A model generated the notes under the pieces. The model was not told the origin of the DNA and searched no databases. It was given only the letters and a program-made list of their open reading frames with translations. Positions 1 to 9,164 of a stretch of DNA of 64,000 nt are shown piece by piece. Source of the DNA: Nitratidesulfovibrio sp. (lineage in GTDB: Bacteria > Desulfobacterota > Desulfovibrionia > Desulfovibrionales > Desulfovibrionaceae); NCBI RefSeq assembly GCF_040373385.1, contig NZ_JBDXXH010000003.1, forward strand, positions 248,001-312,000, given 5' to 3'. Position 1 is the first letter of the stretch; each line of letters begins with the position of its first letter. The translations under genes and the position numbers were made by a program.

Positions 1-351
1 CGCGTCGGCGATGCCCATGGGCAGTACCGGCAGGCTGAAGCCGAGCCGCTCGGCCAGGATGATGTTATGCCCGGCAAGGAACAGCGGCACCAGCACCGCG
101 CCGATGTGGAACAGGAAGAAGGCCACTGCGAAGTAGGGCTGTTCGCGCCAGCTTTGCGTGCCGAACGGCAGCATCCACTTCAGGGCGGAATGGATGCCGC
201 CCTTCAGGCCGTGCGCCAGGTGCGGGCCGTAGGCCACGCGGTCGAGCTGCCAGCTCAGGCCGCGCACATACCAGACCACGCGTGCCGCAAGGCCGCCGAA
301 GAAGACCAGCAGCGCCACCCACAGCATGGGACCGGTGAGGAATGCGTACAT
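1..351 (-). CDS. hmcE: HmcE, membrane cytochrome b-like subunit (partial)
   Basis: This is the 5' part (117 codons) of an integral membrane subunit; the 3' end lies outside the window. The protein starts MYAFLTGPMLWVALLVFFGG and has a hydrophobic N-terminal helix, a basic loop, and a second helix around residues 75-100 (FAVAFFLFHIGAVLVPLFLA) with histidines (HIG, GHN) suited to haem b binding, as in NarI/DsrM-like subunits. In the Hmc complex of Desulfovibrio, HmcE passes electrons from the periplasmic cytochrome HmcA through the membrane towards the cytoplasmic iron-sulfur subunit HmcF, which would be the next gene beyond the edge. It is fifth in the hmcABCDE order. A long-hairpin element separates it from hmcD. 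The family assignment rests mainly on operon position plus the helix pattern. Confidence 0.85.
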   Translation of the reverse strand, partial: MYAFLTGPMLWVALLVFFGGLAARVVWYVRGLSWQLDRVAYGPHLAHGLKGGIHSALKWMLPFGTQSWREQPYFAVAFFLFHIGAVLVPLFLAGHNIILAERLGFSLPVLPMGIADA

Positions 352-368
352 GGTTTGCTCCTATGGCA

Positions 369-563
369 GGCCATGTTTACAGGTGGATCTTTCGTCCGTT
401 GGCGGCGTCAGGCTGCGCCTACCATCGCTTTGCTGTCATTATCCGTAAGGTTCGCTCAGCTCACCTAACGGCTAAGGCTCGGTCAAATACCATAAGAGTA
501 TACTCCCTCATGGCAGGCTTGCTTTCCTTGCCAACGAACGAAATCTCTCACTGTAAACACGCC
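369..563. repeat. Long-hairpin intergenic element A (hmcE/hmcD gap)
   Basis: Dispersed element with a conserved core at 480-510 (CGGTCAAATACCATAAGAGT then ATACTCCCTC). The outer arms pair: GGCCATGTTTACAG at 369-382 with CTGTAAACACGCC ending at 563, then CTTTCGTCCGTTGGC with GCCAACGAACGAAAT. A second small palindrome, CCGTAAGG...CCTAACGG at 443-471, is inserted in the left arm just before the core. The element fills the gap between two genes of one minus-strand operon. No T-tract follows it, so it is not a standard terminator. Confidence 0.8.
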
Positions 564-574
564 CTGGTCACTGC

Positions 575-712
575 TTAGTATTTGCGGATCTTCTTGTCGC
601 GCCCGGTAAGGAACAGCCAGTAGCACACAAAGCCCACCAGTGTGGCACCCATCAGCAGATAGGTGATGTTCTTGGTGTGCAGCATGAATTCATGCAGGGT
701 ATGGATTTCCAT
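575..712 (-). CDS. hmcD: HmcD, small single-helix membrane subunit
   Basis: A 45-residue protein, MEIHTLHEFMLHTKNITYLL onward, with one transmembrane helix (about residues 17-36) and a basic C-terminal tail (GRDKKIRKY) expected to face the cytoplasm. Size, position between hmcC and hmcE, and the single helix match the small HmcD subunit of the Desulfovibrio Hmc complex. The start is the ATG at 712. A GGAGC ribosome-binding site lies seven bases upstream of it, inside the 19-bp gap to hmcC. Its exact role is not known; it probably stabilises the membrane module formed by HmcC and HmcE. Confidence 0.85.
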   Translation of the reverse strand: MEIHTLHEFMLHTKNITYLLMGATLVGFVCYWLFLTGRDKKIRKY

Positions 713-731
713 AGCGTGCTCCTTGGCGGCC

Positions 732-1898
732 CTAGTGGGCGTCCTTGTAGTCGGGATGCTCGTACAGGACCGGCATGCGCGTGGCGATGAACCGGTAGAC
801 CGTGATGATGAGCGTCACGATGAACACCGAAACGCCGATCTCCATCCAGTGCGGGAAGTAGCGGTCGGCGGCGGGCAGGTTCCAGTTGAAGGCGACGAGC
901 GAGACGTTGAAGCGGTTCATCACGATGCCGAGCACCGCGTTGATGGACGCGATGCGCACCAAGGTGACGTTCTTCTCGCGCACGCCAAGGGCGTACAGGA
1001 ACGAGGGCAGCGCCACGAAACCGAACATCTCGACCAGGAACCAGGCCCCGTAGCCGGTGCCCAGGTAGGCCCAGTCGTTGTCCATGGCGATGTCCATGGT
1101 CTTGATGAAGAAGTACCCGGCAAGCACGAACGAGGCAGCCTTGCCGAAGCCAAAGATCACGCCTTCGGCCTCCTTCAGGTGGGTTTCGTCCATCTTGTGG
1201 TGCAGCCCGGCGTGGGCCAGGGTGCCTTCGAAGATGACCATGGAAAGGCCCGCCACCATGGACGAGATGAAGAAGAACACCGGCAGGAAGCTGGAGTACC
1301 ACAGGGGGTGCAGCTTGCCGGGGGCGATCAGGAACAGCGCGCCCAGCGAGGACTGGTGCAGGGTGGACAGCACCACGCCGAAGATGGTCAGCATGATGGT
1401 CAGCTTGACGATGACGTTGCGCAGCTTGCGCAGGCCCAGCCATTCCAGCGCCGCCGGGGACCATTCCACGAACAGCACGGTAAGGTAGGTGGCCACGCAC
1501 AGGCCCACTTCGAACAGCAGCGAGGTGGTGCCCTGCGAGAGCACCAGCGGGTAGGGCAGGCGCAGCGGATGCCCGAGGTCATAGTGCAGCGCCACGACCA
1601 CGAAGAAGTAGCCGAGGAACGCGGTGGTGATGGCCGGGCGCACCGCAGAGTGGTAGCGCTTCATCCCGAACAGGTAGCACGAGGCCGAGGTGACGTAGCC
1701 GCCGGCGGCCAGGGCCACGCCGCACAGCAGGTCGAACCCGATCCAGATGCCCCACGGGTTGTTGTCGGACAGGTTGGTGACGGCCCCGATGCCCTGGGTG
1801 AAGCGGATGAAGGTGATCACCGCGCCCACGGCCAGGATGATGCCCGTGATGATGTTGCCGGGCGTGAACAGGCCGCTCTTGGTGTTGGCGTCATGCAT
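732..1898 (-). CDS. hmcC: HmcC, NrfD-family integral membrane subunit
   Basis: A polytopic NrfD/PsrC-like protein of 388 residues with about ten hydrophobic helices, starting MHDANTKSGLFTPGNIITG. It acts as the quinone-interacting or electron-conducting membrane subunit of the Hmc complex. The reading frame stays open to 1958, but I place the start at the ATG at 1898: an AAGGAGG ribosome-binding site lies nine bases upstream, inside the end of hmcB, and homologues begin here. The hmcB stop codon lies only 2 bp before, so the two genes are almost certainly translationally coupled. HmcC sits beside the ferredoxin subunit HmcB, the usual pairing for NrfC/NrfD-type modules. Confidence 0.93.
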   Translation of the reverse strand: MHDANTKSGLFTPGNIITGIILAVGAVITFIRFTQGIGAVTNLSDNNPWGIWIGFDLLCGVALAAGGYVTSASCYLFGMKRYHSAVRPAITTAFLGYFFVVVALHYDLGHPLRLPYPLVLSQGTTSLLFEVGLCVATYLTVLFVEWSPAALEWLGLRKLRNVIVKLTIMLTIFGVVLSTLHQSSLGALFLIAPGKLHPLWYSSFLPVFFFISSMVAGLSMVIFEGTLAHAGLHHKMDETHLKEAEGVIFGFGKAASFVLAGYFFIKTMDIAMDNDWAYLGTGYGAWFLVEMFGFVALPSFLYALGVREKNVTLVRIASINAVLGIVMNRFNVSLVAFNWNLPAADRYFPHWMEIGVSVFIVTLIITVYRFIATRMPVLYEHPDYKDAH

Positions 1899-1899
1899 G

Positions 1900-3018
1900 T
1901 TATGCATCCTCCTTGCCTTCGCCGTCGTCGCCACTTTCGGCGCTCTGGCCTTCGGCACGCAGGGCGGCGAACTTCTCTTCGAAGGCCTGCTCCGCCTGTT
2001 CGATGGCCTTCTTGACCTCGCGGGTCACGGCGGCGTCCTTCTCCTTGGCCGCCTTGGCCAGGGCGGTATCCATGGCCTTGGTCGCCTCGGTCTTGGCCTT
2101 GTCCAGCGCGGCCTGCACGGCTTCTTCGCGCTCTTCGGCCGCAACCTTTTCCTTGCGCTTGGAGATGGCGTAGGCCCCGGTCAGCAGCACTGGCCAGATG
2201 CCCACCACCATGGGCACGGAGCCCAAGGCCCCCGCCGTGTATTCCGGCGCGGACTTGGTGCCCATTTCCTGCTGGCCCACGGCCTCGAAGGGCACGCCAG
2301 CCAGATACATCCACGCGGTGCCGCCCATTTCCAGTTCACCGTAGACGTGGTCCTGGTAACGGCCGGGGTTGCTGCGGATGCGGTCGTGGGCGATGCGCAC
2401 GAGGTCCTCGCGCTTGCCGAAGGTCAGGGCCTCCTTGGGGCAGGCCTCGACACAGCCGGGCAGCTTGCCTTCCTGGATGCGCGGGTGGCACATGGTGCAC
2501 TTCTGGATCAGCGGGTCGAAGGCTTCGTCGTACTGGAAGGCGGGCACGTTGAACGGGCACGCGACCATGCAGTAGCGACAGCCCACGCACAGGCTGCCGT
2601 CGTAGGTGACGGAGCCGTCGGGGTTCTTGGTGAAGGCCTTGACGAAGCAGGCCGAGGCGCAGGCGGGTTCCAGGCAGTGGTTGCACTGCTGCTTGCGGAA
2701 CACCGGATGGTCCAGGCCGGCCACGTTGTACTTGTTGACCACCGTCCAGTTGTTCGCGTCCGTGCGGCGCGATTTTTCAAGCACCGTCAGGTCGTCGAAC
2801 TTCACCTTGGGCGCGGGCAGCTTGTTCACCTCGTTGCAGCCCTGCTCGCACTTGCGGCAGCCGATGCAGCGGGTGGTGTCGTGCAGCACCCCGTAACTGT
2901 CCTTGTATCCCTTGAAGCTCTGGTTGCCCGCCGCGACGGCCTTTTTCGCGCCTACAGCGCTCATGGCCGTGGAAACACCGGCGGTGCCCAGCAGGGTCAG
3001 GAATCTTCTCCTGTTCAT
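1900..3018 (-). CDS. hmcB: HmcB, periplasmic four-cluster ferredoxin subunit
   Basis: A 372-residue iron-sulfur protein of the NrfC/DmsB type. The N-terminus [19 protein letters not shown] is a twin-arginine signal (RRRFL), so the protein is exported folded. Cysteine groups for four 4Fe-4S clusters follow: [13 protein letters not shown] near residue 57, [13 protein letters not shown] near 112, [13 protein letters not shown] near 141, and [16 protein letters not shown] near 175. A C-terminal helix (about residues 255-275, [17 protein letters not shown]) anchors it. A highly charged Ala/Glu/Lys coiled-coil tail of about 90 residues ([20 protein letters not shown]...) follows. In the Hmc complex it receives electrons from the multihaem HmcA and passes them to HmcC. 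Confidence 0.95.
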   Translation of the reverse strand: MNRRRFLTLLGTAGVSTAMSAVGAKKAVAAGNQSFKGYKDSYGVLHDTTRCIGCRKCEQGCNEVNKLPAPKVKFDDLTVLEKSRRTDANNWTVVNKYNVAGLDHPVFRKQQCNHCLEPACASACFVKAFTKNPDGSVTYDGSLCVGCRYCMVACPFNVPAFQYDEAFDPLIQKCTMCHPRIQEGKLPGCVEACPKEALTFGKREDLVRIAHDRIRSNPGRYQDHVYGELEMGGTAWMYLAGVPFEAVGQQEMGTKSAPEYTAGALGSVPMVVGIWPVLLTGAYAISKRKEKVAAEEREEAVQAALDKAKTEATKAMDTALAKAAKEKDAAVTREVKKAIEQAEQAFEEKFAALRAEGQSAESGDDGEGKEDA

Positions 3019-3039
3019 GGATAACTCCTTACCGGTTTC

Positions 3040-4710
3040 CTATTTCGCGCGTTCCTTGTGACACTCGGCGCAGGCCGTATCCGCGGGCTTTTCCAGCTTC
3101 ATGCGGTTGTGGCAGCCCATGCACTGCTGGTGGTAGGCAGCCTTCAGGCCGGGGCGGTCGCCCTTGGCGGCGTCGAAGGGCTGGCCATGGCAGCTGGCGC
3201 ACTTAGGCGGCGTCTTGCTGAGGGGGCTGTTGTGATGGCAGCCCGCGCACACGGTGGCCTTGTCGGTGTGGAACGTGGCGGCCAGCTTGTCGTCGCCGAT
3301 GGCGGCCATCAGGGTGTTGACGATCTTGCGGTGCGGCAGCTTCGAGGGTTCGTACTTGTCGGACAGCACGCCGATGGTCACGAACTCGGGGATGTCGTCG
3401 ACGGACAGGGTGCCCTTGGTGGTGCGGCGGGCGGCCAGGGTGGCGGCGGCCACGTCGGCGCGCTGCTCCTTGGTTGCCTTCAGCAGGCCACCGTCGGCCA
3501 CGGCCTTGGCGTCCATGCCCACCGGGTCGGCGTGGCACACCGCGCAGGCGGCTTCGGGCTGGGGCTTGGCACCGGTCTTCATGAAGCCGTGGCAGCCCGC
3601 GCAGGACGGAGCCTGCACCTTCTGGTTGTGGCAGCCCACGCAGCTCTTCATGGAATCGGGCTGGTGCATGGCCTTCTCGATCTGCACGAAGTTGCCGTCC
3701 TTCACGCCTTCCAGCGTGTGGCAGGTGGTGCAGTTGTCGATCTTCACGTGGTGGCAGGCGCGGCAGGTGTTGCTGGCCGCTTCGTGCACCTTGTGGTTGA
3801 AGGCCACGGGCTTCATGGAACCCTTCATGCCCTTGGGCGCATCCTTGGCACCGGGGCCCACTACGGGCAGGACCATGGCGGCATCGGGCTGGCCGCGTTC
3901 CAGGCGGGGCACGTCGCGCACCACCTTGAACTTGGCCTGCATGGCCGGGTCGTGGCAGCCCGCGCAGGAAACCGGGCCGCTATCGGCCTTGGCCGGGGCG
4001 GCGGCAACACTGCGGTGGCAGGTGATGCACTGGGTGTGCGCGGCTTCGCGCAGCGAAGGCTTCTTTTCCACGCGCGCATCGCCGTGGCAGGCGCGGCAGG
4101 AGTCTTCCTTGTTCTTGCCCCAGGAAAGCTTCTTGGCGGCTTCGTCGTACACGTGGTGACAGGCGCCGCAGTTCTTCTGCGGGTCGTTCACCGGCGCGAT
4201 GGCCTTGGAGGCCACGTGGCGGTAGTGCAGCGACTTGTCGAGTCCGATCTGCTTCCACGAAGAGGCCATGGGCTTCGGGTTGTGGCACGAGCGGCATTCG
4301 CCGTCCTGCGGCCCGGTCTTCTTGCCCGCCTTGGCCTGCTCGGTGTGACAGCCGATACAGTTGGCGTGGTAGATATTCTTCAGGTCGGCGGCAGTGGTGT
4401 CCTCAAGGCGCATGAACTTGAGCGACATCTTGCCCTTGTCGTCATTCTTGTGGCAGGTGGCGCATTCCTTGCCGGGCGCGGCGGCCTTGGCCACGGCCTC
4501 GGAATGCCGATCGTGCGGGAAGGTGACCTTCGGCAACTCCAGGTCGCCGAATTTCGCCATGACGCCGATTTCCACCAGGTCGGCGCGCTGCTCGCCGGTG
4601 GAGCCGGGAAGGGGCTTCGTCGTGCCCCGCGCATCCAGTCCGAAGACCGTGACCGCAGCCACGGCGACCAGAGCTCCCGCCCATCGCAGCAGTGATTTCG
4701 CGTTCATCAT
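3040..4710 (-). CDS. hmcA: HmcA, 16-haem high-molecular-weight cytochrome c
   Basis: A 556-residue periplasmic multihaem cytochrome. After the signal peptide (MMNAKSLLRWAGALVAVAAV) I count sixteen CXXCH haem-attachment motifs, from CATCH near residue 83 to CAECH at the C-terminus. This is the number and spacing class of Desulfovibrio HmcA. It accepts electrons from periplasmic hydrogenases, via tetrahaem cytochrome c3, and delivers them to the HmcBCDE membrane module. The frame is open upstream to 4752; I chose the ATG-ATG at 4710 because AAAGGACT lies just upstream and the signal peptide begins there. It is the first gene of the operon, with about 775 bp of non-coding DNA upstream. Confidence 0.97.
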   Translation of the reverse strand: MMNAKSLLRWAGALVAVAAVTVFGLDARGTTKPLPGSTGEQRADLVEIGVMAKFGDLELPKVTFPHDRHSEAVAKAAAPGKECATCHKNDDKGKMSLKFMRLEDTTAADLKNIYHANCIGCHTEQAKAGKKTGPQDGECRSCHNPKPMASSWKQIGLDKSLHYRHVASKAIAPVNDPQKNCGACHHVYDEAAKKLSWGKNKEDSCRACHGDARVEKKPSLREAAHTQCITCHRSVAAAPAKADSGPVSCAGCHDPAMQAKFKVVRDVPRLERGQPDAAMVLPVVGPGAKDAPKGMKGSMKPVAFNHKVHEAASNTCRACHHVKIDNCTTCHTLEGVKDGNFVQIEKAMHQPDSMKSCVGCHNQKVQAPSCAGCHGFMKTGAKPQPEAACAVCHADPVGMDAKAVADGGLLKATKEQRADVAAATLAARRTTKGTLSVDDIPEFVTIGVLSDKYEPSKLPHRKIVNTLMAAIGDDKLAATFHTDKATVCAGCHHNSPLSKTPPKCASCHGQPFDAAKGDRPGLKAAYHQQCMGCHNRMKLEKPADTACAECHKERAK

Positions 4711-5006
4711 AGTGGCAGTCCTTTGAAATGAGTGAAACGCTTCCTCTGACAACCCTCAGTCGGCGTGCCGCCAGCCGGTTCCCTGCGGCTTGCGCGGCGG
4801 CACGTTCGGACAGAGCCCTGCCACGAAACGGAACCGCGCCGATGCCCCCCATGCCGGGGCACCCGCGTGTGGTCCGAATCGTGGTTCCTCCCTGTGGCGT
4901 ACGCGCTATCCTGGCGTGTGTCCTGTTATTCCGCATTGTTGCGGGCATCGTCAGAGGCACTCGCCGGGGTTTTTCCGGTCGTTGGCGTCGGCCGGAAGGC
5001 GCGCGA

Positions 5007-5026
5007 ATACCCTACTTCTAGGGTAT
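5007..5026. promoter_or_regulatory. Perfect 8-bp dyad upstream of hmcA, possible Rrf2-type operator
   Basis: ATACCCTACTTCTAGGGTAT is a perfect inverted repeat (8-bp arms, 4-bp spacer) in an AT-richer stretch of the 4711-5485 gap. It is followed by a smaller dyad GGAATAATTCC (5027-5037) and a degenerate GGGGTAT half-site. The hmc operon of D. vulgaris is controlled by an Rrf2-family regulator encoded downstream of hmcF, and IscR/Rrf2 sites have this ATACCC...GGGTAT form. The assignment is inferred from form and position. The dyad is about 300 bp from the hmcA start, so a long leader is implied. I see no gene in 4711-5485. Confidence 0.45.
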
Positions 5027-5485
5027 GGAATAATTCCTACCGGAGGGGTATGCGATTATCAAGGGTGCGTCAAGCACATTCTGCGGAAAATCGGGGTTGT
5101 CCGAAGGCTTTGAGGGTGCGTTGTTACTTGCTAAAATAACTGATTAAAATCGCGTCTGTAAGCGGTTGCAAACTGGCCTGTTTCAGTCCGGATTAAGGCG
5201 GTACGGGGCGTGAGGGGGACAGGGTGTTTTTGCGGATGCGCGGCGCAACAGGTCGACAGCGCGAAAAAAGAAGCAGGAGGTATGGAAACCGAGACAGGCC
5301 GCGCGAAAACGGGTTCCGGATGCCCAAAAAATGGGGTTCGGCTGCCCGGAACGGCAGATGGTGGGCGCAAAACAGGGCAGGGGCATTTTTTCGGCGGGCC
5401 GGTGGTGGCGTCCAGCGGCTTCCGCTCCGGCCCGGTCCCGCGATGCGTGGTTGGCCCCGTGCGGGCGCTGTGCTACACGCCCCCC

Positions 5486-6346
5486 ATGCACACCTTCGTG
5501 AATCTTCCCCTCAGCTGGGTCGCGGGCGACCCCGCGTGGCTCAACCGTTTCGTGGCCGACGGGCTGGCCCCGGAACTGGGCATCGACACTTTCGCCGTAC
5601 AGGAGTTGTCCGAGGACTGGCACCGCGACATCGCGCGCCGTCTGGCCGATGCCGGGCTGCCCTGCGCGGTGCACCTGCCGTTCTTCGACCTGCACCCCGG
5701 CAGCCTCAACAATTCCGTGCTGACCGCCAGCCGCGACACCCTGCGCCGCGCGGCGGAACTGGCCACCCTGTACGCCCCCCGCCACATGGTGGGGCATGCC
5801 GCCTTCGACCACAGCCAGCATGATGCGGCATTGGATGCGTGGCTGGAACGGGCCTGCGGCACCTGGGCGGCGGTGCTGGGCGCGTGCGACGCCCCCGTGC
5901 ACATCGAAAATACCCACGAGCGCGACCCCGAGCCGGTGGCCGCGCTGGTCGATGCCCTGGTCCTCCAGTTCGGCGCCCGCGCGGGCATCTGCTTCGACGC
6001 CGGGCACTGGCACAGCTTCGCGCGGGGCGCGCAGCGGCGCGACATGCGGCGCTGGCTGGATGCCTTCGCCCCGCGCCTGGCGCACCTGCACCTACACGAC
6101 AACGACGGCAGCGACGACCAGCACCTGGGCCTGGGCACCGGGACCATTCCGCTGGACGACCTGTTTGGCGGTCTCATCGCGCGCGGGCTGCACCCCACCG
6201 CCACCCTGGAGCCGCACGACGAGGCGTCCTTTGCCGTGTCCCGCGCCTGGCTGGCCGCGCGCAAGCACTACGCGGGCGTGCTGACGCCCCCGAACGCGCC
6301 CGTCGCAGCGCCCGCAGCCACTTCTGCGGACGCTTCGGGCGCGTGA
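5486..6346 (+). CDS. Xylose isomerase-like TIM-barrel protein
   Basis: A 286-residue protein of the sugar phosphate isomerase/epimerase and AP-endonuclease-2 fold. Visible family features are HLPFFDLHPGSLNN (a metal-site region near strand 2), GHAAFDHSQHD, HIENTHERDPEP (metal-binding Glu), GICFDAGHWHSF (Asp/His metal ligands) and HLHLHDNDGSDDQHLGLGTG near the C-terminus. Together these give the usual Glu/Asp/His divalent-metal site. The substrate cannot be read from sequence. I start it at the ATG at 5486 (MHTFVNLPLSWVAG), where homology-like sequence begins; the open frame upstream is low-complexity. It is transcribed away from hmcA and ends before a strong hairpin. Confidence 0.75.
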   Translation: MHTFVNLPLSWVAGDPAWLNRFVADGLAPELGIDTFAVQELSEDWHRDIARRLADAGLPCAVHLPFFDLHPGSLNNSVLTASRDTLRRAAELATLYAPRHMVGHAAFDHSQHDAALDAWLERACGTWAAVLGACDAPVHIENTHERDPEPVAALVDALVLQFGARAGICFDAGHWHSFARGAQRRDMRRWLDAFAPRLAHLHLHDNDGSDDQHLGLGTGTIPLDDLFGGLIARGLHPTATLEPHDEASFAVSRAWLAARKHYAGVLTPPNAPVAAPAATSADASGA

Positions 6347-6387
6347 CGCGCGACGATCCTTCCGGTTCTCCACCCATTTCCAGCACC

Positions 6388-6421
6388 AACGCGCCGCCCG
6401 GTATCTGCCGGGCGGCGCGTT
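6388..6421. terminator. Strong GC hairpin between convergent genes
   Basis: AACGCGCCGCCCG pairs perfectly with CGGGCGGCGCGTT across an 8-base loop. It lies between the plus-strand gene ending at 6346 and the minus-strand gene ending at 6472, so it probably ends transcription from both sides. A clear T-tract is lacking. Confidence 0.6.
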
Positions 6422-6471
6422 GCTCATTGCGGGCTCTGGGGATGAGGCAGGGCGGCTACCGCCCTCCTTGA

Positions 6472-7497
6472 CTACAGCCCGTCGGCGTAATTCACGGGCA
6501 GCCAGGCGTAGCCGTCCTTGCCGCCATTCCTGGCCCGCACCCGACCAAGACCGGGGAAGGGCAGGTGCGACCCGGCCACCCAGCAGCCTTCGGCGGCCAC
6601 CTGGGGCAGCAGGCGCAGGCGGGTGGCCACGGCGGCCTTCTGGTCCACGTCGAAGTCGATGGACACCTCCGGTCGGGCGAACTGCACCGGGGTGCTGTGG
6701 ATGATGTCCGCCCAGAACAGCAGCGACGCTCCGCCCGAGGCCACGCGGAAGCCGCAGTGCCCCGGAGTGTGGCCGGGCAGGTCCACCGAGGTCACCTGCG
6801 GAACCTCGGGCAGGGGTGCGGTCCCTGGCACGAAGGTGTGCAGCCTGCCAGCATCCTTGTAGGGGGCCAGCGCCTTGCGCAGGGCCAGCAACCCGGCCTT
6901 GCGCCCCTCCGGTGCGGCGGCCAGGGTGGCGTCGCTGGTCCAGTAGTCCAGTTCCGGTGCGCTCACGTGCACGCTGGCATTGGGAAACACCCGTGCCCCG
7001 GCGGCGTCCACCAGGCCCAGCGCGTGGTCCGGGTGCAGATGCGAGAGCAGCACATGCTCGATGCGCTCCGGGGCGTACCCGGCCGCGCGCAGGTTGGTGG
7101 GCAGATGCCCGCCCCGTGCGCCGAAGAAGGCCCCCGCCCCGGTATCCATGAGCACCCGGCGCGTCCCGGCGTCCAGCAAAAAGCAGTTCACGTTGCTGGT
7201 GGCGGGCTGCCCGGCGGGGATGCCCGCATTCTCCAGCAGGGCGTCGATGTCCTTGCGGTCGGCCCCGTGCAGGATGGCTGGATCGAGTTTGCCGTGGGCG
7301 TCGAACAGCGCGAATACCGTCACGCCGCCCACGGGCAGGCGGAAGAAGCCGGGCACCTGCGTGCCGGGGGATGCGGGCGGCGAGGAGGATGCGCCGGTTC
7401 CAGTTCCACCCGTGGCGGCGTTGGCCGTGGTGGCGGGCAGGGTGGCCAGTGAGGCAACAGCCAGTATTGATTGCATGAAGCGTCTGCGGTCAAGCAT
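6472..7497 (-). CDS. Tat-exported metallo-beta-lactamase-fold hydrolase
   Basis: A 341-residue MBL-fold protein. The N-terminus MLDRRRFMQSILAVASLATL carries a twin-arginine-like signal (DRRRFMQ) ending near ATTANA, so export to the periplasm in folded form is likely. The metal-binding motif HLHPDHALG (HxHxDH) is present, with GHTPGHCGF and SHLPFPGLG as later ligand regions. The length and the leading FxLPVGxxxV strand resemble methyl parathion hydrolase / lactonase-like members, but the substrate is unknown. The start at 7497 has GGAGG just upstream. The 266-bp gap to the response regulator gene upstream on the same strand holds no gene. Confidence 0.8.
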   Translation of the reverse strand: MLDRRRFMQSILAVASLATLPATTANAATGGTGTGASSSPPASPGTQVPGFFRLPVGGVTVFALFDAHGKLDPAILHGADRKDIDALLENAGIPAGQPATSNVNCFLLDAGTRRVLMDTGAGAFFGARGGHLPTNLRAAGYAPERIEHVLLSHLHPDHALGLVDAAGARVFPNASVHVSAPELDYWTSDATLAAAPEGRKAGLLALRKALAPYKDAGRLHTFVPGTAPLPEVPQVTSVDLPGHTPGHCGFRVASGGASLLFWADIIHSTPVQFARPEVSIDFDVDQKAAVATRLRLLPQVAAEGCWVAGSHLPFPGLGRVRARNGGKDGYAWLPVNYADGL

Positions 7498-7763
7498 GCG
7501 AGCCTCCGAATGGTTGGGGCGACGGATGGCGGGAACGCCTGCTGCTAACGGGATCGCCTGATGACAGGTGTGCCGGACGGCAGGGGATTTGGTGGCACGT
7601 CGCGGCAGGCGGGGTGGCAGGGGCGGGAGATGGGATACCCGTTGGTACAAGATAGCACTCGTAGGCGGGCAGGCAAGCAGGCACCGGCAGGATACCGGCC
7701 AGTGAAAGCAAGGGCGCATTGCGGGCTGCGGCGAAAGACGGCGGGCCGCGCCGCCCGCGCAAT

Positions 7764-9164
7764 CTACTCCCTGCCTGCGCCGCCGATGCCGAGCCGCCGC
7801 AATATCTTCTGCAATGACACCCGCTCCAGCCCGGAAACCCGGGCCGCCTCCGAGATGTTGCCTTCGGTGCGCTCCAGCAGCCGCTCCACGTAGCGCCGGG
7901 TGAACTCGTCCACCACGTGGGCCTTGGCGTCCTTGTACGGGGTAAGCGCTGCCTCGGCCACGGGTGCGGCGCAGTCGGCGGGGCCGTCCACCAGCCGCAG
8001 GTGGGCCATTTCCACCGTGGGGCCGGGGCAGAACACCGCAAGCCGCCGGACGAAGTTCTGCAACTCGCGCACGTTGCCCGGCCATTCGCGCCCGCACAGG
8101 CAGGCCATGGCCTCTGGCGAAAGGCGCTTTGGGGCTATCTGCATTTCGCGGCAGGTCTGGGCCAGAAAGTGGTCGGCCAGCAGGGGGATGTCGTCGGCGC
8201 GGTCGCGCAGGGGCGGGGTGTGGATGGTCAGCACGTTGAGCCGGTAGAACAGGTCCTCCCGGAATTCCCCGCTCCTGATCCGCGCCTCGAGCGCCCGGTT
8301 GGTGGAGGCGATGATGCGCACGTCCACCTTCACCGTGCCGCTGGAACCCACGGGGCGGATCTCGTGTTCCTGCAATACCCGCAGCAGCTTGGTCTGGATG
8401 CCGGGCGAGATGTCGCCGATTTCGTCGAGCACGATGGTGCCCCCGGCGGCGGACATGAACAGCCCCTTGCGCGAACGCTCCGCCCCGGTGAACGCGCCCT
8501 TCACGTGGCCGAACAGTTCGCTTTCCAGCAGCTGGTCCGGAATGGCCGGGCAGTGCACGCTGACGATGGGCCGCTGCGTCCTGCCGGACAGGGCGTGGAT
8601 GGATGCGGCCACCAGTTCCTTGCCGGTGCCCGATTCGCCCCGCACCAGCACCGTGTAGTCCGACGCGGCCACCGCCGCGATGGTTTCCTTCAGCCTGCGC
8701 ATGGCCGGGGTTTCGCCTATCAGCGTGCGCTCCAGCCCCGTGCGCGACATTTCCTCGCGCAGTTGGCGGTTTTCGCGCAGCAAACGGCAGCGTTCCAGCC
8801 CCTTGGTCACGGCGCGGTACAGGTCTTCGCGCCGCACCGGCTTGGTCAGGAAGTCGTAGGCCCCGTTTTTGAGTGCCGTCACCGCCGTCTCGATGGTGCC
8901 GTGCGCGGTGAGCAGGATGACGCTGGGGGTGGCGTCCTGGGTCTGGGCGTGGGCCATCAGTTCCAGCCCGTCCATGTCGGGCATGCGCAGGTCGGTCAGC
9001 AACACGGCGGGGTCGCAACGGCCCAGCAGGTCCAGCCCGGCCCGGCCACTGGTGGCTACCAGTACCTCCGCGTCCGGAAAGCCCGCGCGCAGTTGGCGGG
9101 CCAGGCCGTTGGCGAAGTCCGCCTCGTCGTCCACCACCAGGATGGTCTCGTGGGGCGTGGTCAT
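7764..9164 (-). CDS. Sigma-54-dependent response regulator, NtrC family
   Basis: A 466-residue three-domain activator. The receiver domain (about 1-125) has the acidic pocket VDDEAD, the phospho-acceptor Asp in LLTDLRMPDMDG, and the Lys in FLTKPVRRED. The AAA+ domain (about 140-380) has Walker A GESGTGKE, the sigma-54 contact loop GAFTGA in ELFGHVKGAFTGAE, and Walker B GGTIVLDEIGD. A Fis-type helix-turn-helix, NISEAARVSGLERVSLQKIL, closes the protein. Its start overlaps the end of the adjacent histidine kinase gene by 4 bp, so the two form a cognate pair. Targets are unknown. A sigma-54-like site at 12247-12261 upstream of the kinase suggests autoregulation. Confidence 0.93.
   Translation of the reverse strand: MTTPHETILVVDDEADFANGLARQLRAGFPDAEVLVATSGRAGLDLLGRCDPAVLLTDLRMPDMDGLELMAHAQTQDATPSVILLTAHGTIETAVTALKNGAYDFLTKPVRREDLYRAVTKGLERCRLLRENRQLREEMSRTGLERTLIGETPAMRRLKETIAAVAASDYTVLVRGESGTGKELVAASIHALSGRTQRPIVSVHCPAIPDQLLESELFGHVKGAFTGAERSRKGLFMSAAGGTIVLDEIGDISPGIQTKLLRVLQEHEIRPVGSSGTVKVDVRIIASTNRALEARIRSGEFREDLFYRLNVLTIHTPPLRDRADDIPLLADHFLAQTCREMQIAPKRLSPEAMACLCGREWPGNVRELQNFVRRLAVFCPGPTVEMAHLRLVDGPADCAAPVAEAALTPYKDAKAHVVDEFTRRYVERLLERTEGNISEAARVSGLERVSLQKILRRLGIGGAGRE

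Noticed and set aside
5210..5485. N-terminal extension of the TIM-barrel protein to 5210
   Set aside because: The extra 92 residues are low-complexity and the conserved fold begins at the ATG at 5486.
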